From Oscheius sp. JU75 (taxonomy: Eukaryota > Nematoda > Chromadorea > Rhabditida > Rhabditidae): a DNA stretch of 64,000 bases. The notes beneath the pieces were generated by a model, which was not told where the DNA came from, searched no databases, and was given only the letters and a program-made list of their open reading frames with translations. Below, one piece after another: positions 1 through 7,660 of the stretch (position 1 is the stretch's first letter; the number at the start of each line of letters is the position of its first letter). The DNA lies in assembly GCA_037178855.1 (NCBI GenBank), contig JASJZC010000003.1:1550001-1614000 (forward strand), written 5' to 3'. A program made the position numbers and the translations under genes.

Positions 1-11
1 GCCTCACCGGC

Positions 12-86
12 TTCTCCGCATAGCTCAGTCGGTTAGAGTTCCGACTACAGACCAAAAGGCGCATGGTTCGATCCTCGCGCTCAACA
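12..86 (+). pseudogene. tRNA-like sequence (degenerate tRNA or SINE head)
   Basis: An A-box-like TAGCTCAGTCGG and a B-box-like GGTTCGATCC are spaced as in a tRNA gene. The anticodon arm does not fold cleanly and the acceptor ends do not pair well. I read it as a tRNA-derived relic or the head of a SINE rather than a working tRNA. It lies upstream of the first JMJD4 exon seen here and could be inside an intron of that gene. Confidence 0.35.
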
Positions 87-197
87 AATGCTAGGAAATC
101 GATCTCCGTCTTAATTACAAAAAGCAATATATTCGGCGCGCGTATACTCGACCAGCGCGACGTGGACAAGTGGATACCCTACTAAGAGAGTTTTTAG

Positions 198-1001
198 GCC
201 AATGTCGTGACTTTTGTTCAAGAAGCCGGCGAGATCGTCTTCATTCCCTCCAATTTCTACCACCAAGTCCATAATCTCGAGACGACCATCTCCCTGAATC
301 ACAATTCCATCAACGCCTCTAACATTCAGCTCGTCTGGGAGTTTCTTCAGCACCGCGTCATAGATATTCGCGAAGAAATCGGTCATCTGAAAGGAATTTT
401 CAACGAGGAGGAGATGAAAAACCAGGTTCAAGTCTGTTTTTTTCGTTCTTTGGAGCAGGGAAATAGGGGAGGGTTGCCCCTACTCGCACCCGTATCATCT
501 CGTCGGCAGCGGGAAGAGCGGTCGGGGAGAAAGCGAGGGCCGTGGGAATGATGACTGCACTAAGTGGGAATCTACCTGAATGGCAGTGATTTGAACACAG
601 TGTAAAACAAATCTGACCCAATTATAAATTTTGGAATCTTCAGTTTTTGACTGGATTTTGAAATGAAGGGCTCCACTCTCTCTTTCTCTGTATCACTGTC
701 GAGATCAGTCTAATCATTCCGTTTTCAGCTGATTCTCAACGCGGATGCACGTCTCGACTTCTCTCGTTTCTCACAACTTCTAGATCTCATCATTCAGGAT
801 CGTCTCTCCCGTAACATCTCTCCCTACCTGTGTCCTTCCCATTCAGATCCTCGTCTTTGTCAATCCCCGTGTTTCTCTCATACCTGTGATTGTTCAATCT
901 CTACCTGTGATCACTGTCTCTCTTTCCTCCACTCCTATGATCTTTCAATTGCTCAAACTATTCACAACGAGGGTCAAGGGTTCGTTCTAGGACCCGTATA
1001 A
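198..1001 (+). CDS. JMJD4: JMJD4-like JmjC lysyl hydroxylase, 3' exons only
   Basis: Two coding exons are visible. The first (198-425) follows a TTTTTAG acceptor and encodes the end of the JmjC double-stranded beta-helix: EAGEIVFIPSNFYHQVHNLE, then TISLNHNSINASNIQLVWEF. This is the characteristic JMJD4 signature, including the distal iron-binding histidine of the fold. The second exon (729-1001, after GTTTTCAG) starts LILNADARLDFSRFSQLLDL, which fits the JMJD4 C-terminal helices, and ends at TAA 999-1001. JMJD4 is a 2-oxoglutarate/Fe(II) oxygenase known to hydroxylate a lysine of the translation termination factor eRF1. The 5' part, with the HxD motif, is left of the window. The last 50 or so residues are unusually rich in cysteine for this family. 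Confidence 0.8.
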
Positions 1002-1649
1002 TCTTTGAATCTGTGATATCTAGTCTTTTTTGGAGATAAATTTATCTCTCTGCCTCTCCGCCTTGAGAGAGACAGAGAAACAGTGAGACAGAGAGAGACA
1101 AGGATGATTACTATGCAACTCTTGTGAGCATTCTTGTTGTCAACAGATAGCTTTTGACAACAGACAATAAGTCTAAAACACAATTCGTAGGATTATAGGC
1201 ATAAATTTCGAAAACAAACTTTATTAGTCCTTGTACCACAAGGTCACCACTGAAAATACCGTCAGAGCGAGCAAGAGAGTCAAAAAAAAGAAGAGAATGA
1301 CATAGATTATCCGAAAGCAAAGGGGTTAAAGAGGATTATGTGGTACTTTTGACTTTTTTCGGTTACTAGTGACGTGGAATTCGACCAGCTGGGAAGGAAA
1401 AATGAGAAGAGAGAGGTCTCCAACAATCTGCTCCTCCGAACAATCGAAGTTGCGGTCTTTCGTCGACGGCAGCAGGGAAAACCATTTGCGGACTTTCTTT
1501 CTCTTTTTCTTTCTCGATATCAGCACATGTACACCCATACCAAAACCTTAAACATTTGCGGGTCGCTTGCTTGGTTCGAATGCTTGGTTGATTTAGTTTT
1601 AAAAGTTAGAATAAAGGTAAGTATGAACCCACCGACAGCAGTGATCGAA
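1002..1649. other. Intergenic, no supported gene
   Basis: Short AG/CT-rich stretches resemble the GTCTCT-type intron sequences seen elsewhere. Positions 1105-1215 belong, in reverse orientation, to a dispersed non-coding repeat also seen at about 11.66-11.83 kb. Open frames here lack conserved motifs and splice context. Confidence 0.45.
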
Positions 1650-2450
1650 TTTCTTTATTCATTTGTCTGAATGCTTCGCCGCTGGCTTTCTTAGAAACAC
1701 CCAAGAAAAGCTTGGCGGCTACAGGTACCGGCAGGCCAGGGACTTTTACAAGTTCTACAACGTCCTGCGCGCCTTTCGAAAGCGGCCGAAAGATGACTCT
1801 TCTTAGTTTTTGAACCCTACTTGCTGAAGGCGGATTGTTAAAACTGGCTGCATAAACAAATACGGTATTCCCTGTCAGAACCTTTCCCCAGTCATTGCTG
1901 CAGATATGCTTCAGCTGATCCAGTAGAAGATGTTTCGTCGACGTCGTTAGCCGTGTTACTGCTTGAACCTACCTCGTGGAAGTATTTATCGGGAGTGATT
2001 TTTTAATTCGCTAGAAGATGATTCAGTTTTAAAAAGGACTCGAGAGTATCCACAAGACGATTTATACATTTCTGCTGTTCGTCTATTTGATCATTTTGGG
2101 TATGGAACTGTTCAAATTAAGAAGAAAAGAACAAAGATTGGAGCAACTTACCTGAAGAACCTTAACAAAGACCTGAGAGAATACGTATGGAAAGTCTTTA
2201 GTGCAACGAGCGATGTGTTTATGGTTCAGTTGTACTGCATCGTAAAAATAGATCGCTAAACATTGTTCTACCTCTTGACGGTCACGCAGTTGTTTCTCCA
2301 TCTTTTCTATTTGCGTTGGCGTCATGAATTCCTTCAAAACCTGAAGCCGAATAACTATAAGACAATTTTTTTTTCTGTTTTTACATGATAATAGATAAGC
2401 AGTGACCCGAAGTCCAGAGTGCTATTTGTTCGTAGGGCAGACGGCTATTA
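1650..2450 (-). pseudogene. Truncated, stop-containing copy of the neighbouring kinase gene (copy A)
   Basis: Read on the minus strand, this repeats the 5' half of the kinase gene at 5.3-7.2 kb exon by exon. It has the YFYDAVQLNHK-type exon (2140-2340), the INRLVDTLESF exon, the TTSTKHLLLDQLKHICSNDW exon, and the kinase N-lobe with GLPVPVAAKLF (the putative ATP-binding lysine of subdomain II). It stops after the RSLLS segment at the end of the N-lobe, so there is no HRD, DFG or C-lobe. A TAA interrupts the frame at 2003-2005 where the intact paralogue reads LLTRQRITPEKYFHE. The intron that should follow FHE is shrunk to about 14 nt. I conclude it is a decayed tandem duplicate. Confidence 0.75.
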
Positions 2451-2584
2451 TAAGAAGATAGTTTTTGTGAGTTGAAAGTCTATCTGTGTCTATCCTACGA
2501 TATATTATCGTTCACTAAGTTGGGTTACTAGTTTATTTATTGGATATATGGAGATATAAAGAGACACAGACACGGTTTTCGGGT

Positions 2585-2780
2585 GTAATGATATTCTACA
2601 AAGTTTTAGATCAGATCAAGGGCTACCTTTTCATAGAACATCGCAAAACTGTCAAAGCATATCTTCACTGTGAAAACGTGTTGTCAATGATAAAGGGTTG
2701 CGGTAGTACTTGGAAATGTAGATTTTCAGCTCTGTGATGTTCTATGAAAATGTAGTACTTTGTCTGGTCTACAACTTTGC
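2585..2780. repeat. Copies of a dispersed hairpin repeat
   Basis: The segment near 2590-2640 (TTCTACAAAGTTTTAG, then AGATCAAGGGCTAC) and that near 2735-2775 (GTCTACAACTTTGCCGAG) belong to the same palindromic family as 21817-21873, 30058-30113 and 38139-38195. No gene is seen between 2450 and 2815. Confidence 0.5.
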
Positions 2781-2814
2781 CGAGAAAGAGAGAAACTGTC
2801 TTATTGGTCAGTTG

Positions 2815-3118
2815 TCAGTAATGGTTACCTCGTGAAAGCATACTTCGGGGGTGATTCGTTGACGAGTCAGAAGTTCTTTCAGCTTGTGCCGACGGCGCAT
2901 TGTGTCCTTTCCATGTCGGTCTCATGTGACCGTGGAGAGGACTCCGGGATACCGGGACAAACAAGAGTGTAACTGTCGAGGACTTTGTAAATGTCGTTGC
3001 GAACGCGACGCCGGAACTCGTCATCGGGGCAACTTTCGAAGAAGGCTTCAAATTTCTTCATTGTACTGTGCTGTAATTGGCTTTGTGATCTCGTCTGTCT
3101 CACAACAAACCTGGTCAT
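2815..3118 (-). pseudogene. Third fragment of the kinase family (copy C)
   Basis: The stretch 2815-2890 encodes KLKELLTRQRITPE followed by a FHE/GTAACC splice donor, nearly the same as the exon at 6490-6560 of the intact kinase. Upstream on the minus strand, 2960-3060 encodes FFESCPDDEFRRRVRNDIYK, an acidic/basic helical segment that I do not recognise. The two parts are in different frames and no kinase domain follows. It lies directly beside the TA microsatellite that holds a mariner element. Confidence 0.5.
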
Positions 3119-3206
3119 AAGGTGTCTGTGAATCCACAGCCGACAGTTTGGATGTGGGCTCGGGGGTTTCGTGACTATTGAGGAACTAAAAGTTTAGTAA
3201 GTAAGG

Positions 3207-3209
<3 letters not shown>

Positions 3210-3282
<73 letters not shown>
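3210..3282. repeat. TA dinucleotide microsatellite (left part)
   Basis: An uninterrupted run of about 36 TA units borders the left end of the mariner element; a shorter run (4523-4552) borders the right end. Tc1/mariner elements and many MITEs insert at TA, so the microsatellite is both a preferred target and a place that can expand afterwards. Confidence 0.95.
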
Positions 3283-3286
<4 letters not shown>

Positions 3287-4518
3287 GTTGGTAACTAAGT
3301 CTTTTCGCTTTCAAATGCAAAAATTTATTGACTTCCAAACAACTTTTTCATTCGTTGTAATCACTATTATGATGGACCATGTCTGCTCATTTCACGGGTA
3401 GCTTACGGATGCCACGCTCGTAGAACACCTTGGGTTTCGATGCGAAGAAGTTTGTCAACTAGGTTTTGGGTGCGCCGTCGGAATCGACCTGTTTTCCTCC
3501 AATCTCGTTGTTGAGAGTCAGGAACAGATAATAGTCGGAAGGGGCAAGGTCCGGGCTATAAGGAGGATGGGATAGAATCTCCCAACCCAGGTCGTGGATC
3601 CTGGAGCGAGTGAGTTTGGCGACATGGGGGCGCGCGTTGCTCATCTGCAGGATGACTTTCGACTTCAGCGGCCGTTTCCGACGAAGTGCAACGGTAACCT
3701 TTTCAAGTTGCTGGCTGTATATGGCAGCCGTAAGGGTATTTCCAGCATCCAGCAGTTCCCAGTGCACCACTTCTTCGATTTCCCAGAAAACACAGAGCAT
3801 AAACTTCTTTTGATGGATGTCAGGTTTCACATCAGGACTTGGTGTCTGCCCTGGATCCACCCATTGACGCTTCCGTTGGAAGTTTACCTACGTTACCCAC
3901 TTCTCATTCCCCATCACCAGGCACGGTAAAAAGGGTTTTCTCTCATACCTGGACAGGAGAGAATGGGCGACGGACATGCGCTGCCACTTCTGGGTGTCAC
4001 TGAGGTCATGCGGCAACCAAGTGCCCAGTTTCTTCATAAACCTCAATTGCTTCAAATGATGTTCCACTGCAGCATGACTAACAGACAGTGCCTCTGCTAG
4101 TTCACGGGTAGTCTGGCGATTGTTCTCGTTGACGAGCTGCAGCAGCTTCGATACATCAATAGTTGATCTTGGCTCATCTTCGACGCTTTTGTCCCCAGAC
4201 CGAAAGCGATAGAGCCACAACTGGCATACCCTCGTAGACGTCGTCCCTTGGCCATGAACATCGTTAATATCAGCCGCCGTTTGGGCCCCATTCGTGCTTT
4301 TGAGGAACTCATGTCGCAGATCGTAGGGTGGCCGGTCATCAATAGTCCGGATCAAAACGAACAGAGAATAGAGAATAAGAAGAAGGGAAGTGGTGTCTTG
4401 CATGGTGGTGGTAGAGGACTCCGTGAACAACACGAGGTGCTATAACCAATAGCTCGGCCGTTGTCGTAAACGAGACAAGGGACATATTTACAAAAAGCGA
4501 AAAGACTTATTTACCAAC

Positions 4519-4522
<4 letters not shown>
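3283..4522 (-). mobile_element. Mariner-family DNA transposon, inactivated (copy 1)
   Basis: The element is 1,240 bp, bounded by inverted termini (TTGGGTTGGTAACTAAGTC at left, the complement of GACTTATTTACCAACCCAA at right) and flanked by TA. On the minus strand the transposase runs from ATG 4433: a helix-turn-helix DNA-binding part (GTTSTRVCQLWLYRFRSG, RELAEALSVSHAAVEHHLKQ), then the catalytic part with NARPHVAKLTRS and SPDLAPSDYYLF. It is broken by a TAG just after GNEKWV, by another TAG near 3456 and by further changes. The first catalytic aspartate of the QMDNARPH motif is serine here (QMSNARPH). The termini remain well preserved, so it could have been moved in trans by an active relative. 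Confidence 0.95.
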
Positions 4523-4550
<28 letters not shown>

Positions 4551-4554
<4 letters not shown>

Positions 4555-5018
4555 GTAAAACCTCTATTAGAAGCGCATGCGCTTCTATTTTTCAATCACC
4601 TCGTTTGAGTGCGCTTATAATAGAGGGTGTGCTTCTAATAGAGGGTGCGCTTCAATTTTTCGATGAGTCATTTTATAACCAAGTCAAGGCAACAAACCAT
4701 CGACAACAGCAAAAATCTTCTGCTTTGCTTTTACGAGAAGACATTTTGCGTCTGAAGTTAAAACAATAGCAATACAAATGAAATACAATCGTGTAAAAAG
4801 GGAGATAGAAAACAACAAACGTGAGAAGAAACAAAGGAAATGATAACAATTTGAGGCAAAAACCGCTGAAATTTCATTATTGTTCCAAGTGCGCTTCAAA
4901 TAGAGGGTGCGCTTCTATTAGAGGGTGGGCTTCTAATTTTCAATCGCCCTGTTTGGGTGCGCTTATATTGGAGGGGTGCTTATAATAGAGGGGTGCTTCT
5001 AATAGAGGTTTTACGGTA
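4551..5018. mobile_element. MITE with TA-flanked inverted ends and internal TAATAGAGGG repeats
   Basis: The ends TACCGTAAAACCTCTATTAG and its complement CTAATAGAGGTTTTACGGTA are perfect inverted repeats of about 22 bp and lie at TA. Inside, the motif CTTCTAATAGAGGGTG and close variants recur several times near both ends, giving sub-terminal repeats of the kind transposases bind. No transposase is encoded; the centre (4680-4890) is AT-rich. It is separated from the mariner copy only by 30 bp of TA repeat. Confidence 0.85.
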
Positions 5019-5291
5019 TATATATCTGCGATATGGTAAGGTATGAAAAGAATACTATTGCCAGCTTATGCATCGTGTCTCTCTATCTCCCTGTCTCTCA
5101 GTCTCACTGTCTCCATACAAAACAAACCCGCTTTCCGTCACGGCGGACCGATTGAGTCCGTTTTTTGGGCGTTGGTGTTATTTCCGCAGCCTGCCCATCG
5201 ACTTCTTTGATACTTTCAGATTGAGGCTTCGATTCTTCCACTGCATTGTCGGCATGTTTAAGTGTCTGAAAGTATATCATACGCATCTTTT

Positions 5292-7185
5292 TTAACTATC
5301 TCTGACTTTATGTTGAGGCTCTTGACAGGATTCCTCTTGGCGATCTGTAGGAGGCTGCTCTTGTCCTTCAAAAAATGTGTAAACTTCTGCCATCGTTGGA
5401 CGCAAAACCCGGCCGTGTGCCATCATCCTATATACAAAACATTCTTGAAAAAAATATACTAACCTCTGAACATACGCCCATATTTTAGGAGACACTGTCA
5501 CTTTCATTTCCAGTGTTTTATCGAGAGTATCTTTAGGAGTGCAGCGGAAAATCATTTTCCATATTGAGCGACCAAGACCGAAAACGTCGATTTTTGGAGT
5601 GGATGTTTCCACATCTCCTTTAGTGATTTCAGGAGCGCGATACCCAGGGGTTCCGCGGTCCGAGGTATATTCACAATGAAGAACATCTGAGATAATTGTC
5701 CCCATTTTTACGATTCCGAGATCGCTGATCTTCAAAAGTTGGTGGTATTCATCGAGTAACATGCTAAAATTGATATTAAAGAAAAACAGGCAAGCTCACT
5801 TCGAGGGTTTCACATCACGATGAAGCAAGTTGCTGGTGTGGATAAAGTCTAATCCGCATGCTGCATGGAGGCTCCAGCGAATAATTGAAGATTCAGAATA
5901 ATCCTCAGTGCTTGTAATTACTGAAAACGATGTAGGTAGCAAAAGTTTCAGGTTACCTGAGTCCAAGGAGCCTCCTTTGCAATGTTCCATCAACAGACCT
6001 TTAATTCTGTGCTCGTTGACTACATATCCGTAAAGAGAAACAATGTGTGGATTGCATTGCGTCTAAATTGGCACGATTGATAGGAAAAGTTCGGGTTTCA
6101 CCGTCAACAGTGTACGAATTTCATCCTTCATTTGCAAAAATGCTGCTGCATGCAGACCGTGAGAAGTAGCCAACACCCCATCGAACAACTTGGCGGCTAC
6201 TGGCACTGGCAGCCCAGGCGCAGTCACAAGCTCCACGACGGCTTGACCGCCTTCAGAAAGACCTCTGACTTTGGTAAGAGAGGATTTTTCATAGCTTTTA
6301 AAGCGAATTTGCTGAAACATGAATTGTGAAAAAGAGATTTAAAAATGCCTACGCTAGCACCTGACAGGACATTTCCCCATTCGCTGCTGCAAATACGCTT
6401 CAGCTGCTCCAGGGGCGCACTTTTTGACGATGTCGTCAGTTTTTTGTAGAGAAACTACAGATTCAAATTAAAGCAGTTGTCACCAATAGTTACCTCGTGA
6501 AAGTACTTCTCGGGGGTGATTCTTTGACGCGTCAGAAGTACTTTCAACTTCGGAAAAGACTCGAGAGTATCTACCAGTCGGTTTATACACTGCTGCTGAT
6601 CTTCTCTCTGGTCAGTTTGGGTATGGAACTGTTCAAAATCTAGGGCGGGTGACTAAACTTACCAGAAAAACTTTTACAAATGACAGAAAGAATACGTATG
6701 GATAAACTTCAGTCCACTTTCTGATGTTTGCATGTTCCATTTGTTCTGGATCATAGAAATACTCCAGAAAGGTTTGTTCTGCTTGTAGGCGTTGTCGAAG
6801 TTTTTCCTCCAAACTTTTGACTTGTTTCTTGTTCAAGTACTTTTTCAGGACCTATAGCCAAACGGAAGTTAATACTTTTTTTGTCGACTGTACATGATAA
6901 TAGATGAGCAGCGATCCAAAGTCCAAAGTACTATTCATCTCTTCACAGAACATCTCACAGGCTCTCTACAATAAAAGCTTCTGGTTTCGGCGCGACACAA
7001 CTCACATCACTGTATGCATGAAAATGATTTCTAATCTCTTCAACAAATATCAGGTGATCAGCTAGGGCGTAAAGTCGCTCTCCATGTAAGTATTTGATCT
7101 ATTAAATCGTGATTGAATGAGATCTTTCAAACCTCTGAACAGTTCTCCAATACCTTTCTGTAAAAATCTATGAGAAATCGATTGA
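5292..7185 (-). CDS. Protein kinase with an unusual long N-terminal helical region
   Basis: The kinase domain is complete across small introns. N-lobe (6102-6311): VRGLSEGGQAVVELV as the glycine-rich loop and PVPVAAKLF with the lysine. Next QCNPHIVSLYGYV, the hinge LLMEHCKGGSLDS, the catalytic loop LHRDVKPSNMLL (split by a 36-nt intron at 5764-5799), KISDLG in place of DFG, the activation end RGTPGYRAPEI, and C-lobe DVFGLGRSIWKMI. The frame stops at TAA 5292-5294. Exons that can be placed are 5292-5427, 5464-5763, 5800-5920, 5957-6062 and 6102-6311. Upstream exons (6366-7185) encode about 250 helical residues, such as YFYDPEQMEHANIRKW and INRLVDTLESFPKL, found only in this local family. The start codon is not resolved. 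It is probably an active Ser/Thr-type kinase; substrates are unknown. Confidence 0.75.
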
Positions 7186-7189
7186 GAGA

Positions 7190-7660
7190 AAAAGATCTTC
7201 TTCTTGAAGGACCTTAATAGATTTTTCTTAGTGCTTGGCCTGGATTATGAGTAGCTACGTAATAAATTAGCCAGATCTTGACCACTCAAATCACTGTCTG
7301 ATGATAAGTCCCCAAGACGATTGAGAAATCTCCTTCTTGAAGGACCTTAATAGATTTTTCTTAATGCTTGGCCTGGATTGTGGGTAACTACGTAATAAAT
7401 CAGCCAGATCTTGATCACTTAAATGACTCTCTGATGACAAGTCCCCAAGATGATTGAGAAATCTCCTTCTTGAAGGACCTTAATAGATTTTTCTTAATGC
7501 TTGGCCTGGATTGTGGGTAGCTACGTAATAAATCAGCCAGATCTTGACCACTCAAATCACTGTCTGCTGATAAGTCCCGAAGACGAATGAGAAATGCTTT
7601 TCTTGAAGGACCTTAATAGGTTTTCCTTAATGTTTGGCTTTAACGTCTTACGCTCAACAT
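7190..7660 (-). repeat. Four tandem 133-bp units, each an exon plus an intron
   Basis: The landmark TTCTTGAAGG recurs at 7201, 7334, 7467 and 7600, exactly 133 bp apart. On the minus strand each unit reads as a coding block, YPQSRPSIKKNLLRSFKKEI and some ten more residues, followed by a likely 40-nt intron that starts GTGATTTGAG (two of three junctions) and ends TTATTACGTAG. With that intron removed, 93 nt (31 codons) remain, so the reading frame is kept across units although 133 is not a multiple of three. The last unit contains TAA at 7245-7247, which would end the protein. The units extend the C-terminus of the cullin-type gene. Confidence 0.8.

Noticed and set aside
4684-4899. Open frame inside the MITE as a transposase
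   Set aside because: It is hydrophobic, AT-driven, and has no catalytic or DNA-binding motif.
7190-7660. The 133-bp tandem array as a CRISPR array
   Set aside because: Units are contiguous without unique spacers and the genome is eukaryotic.
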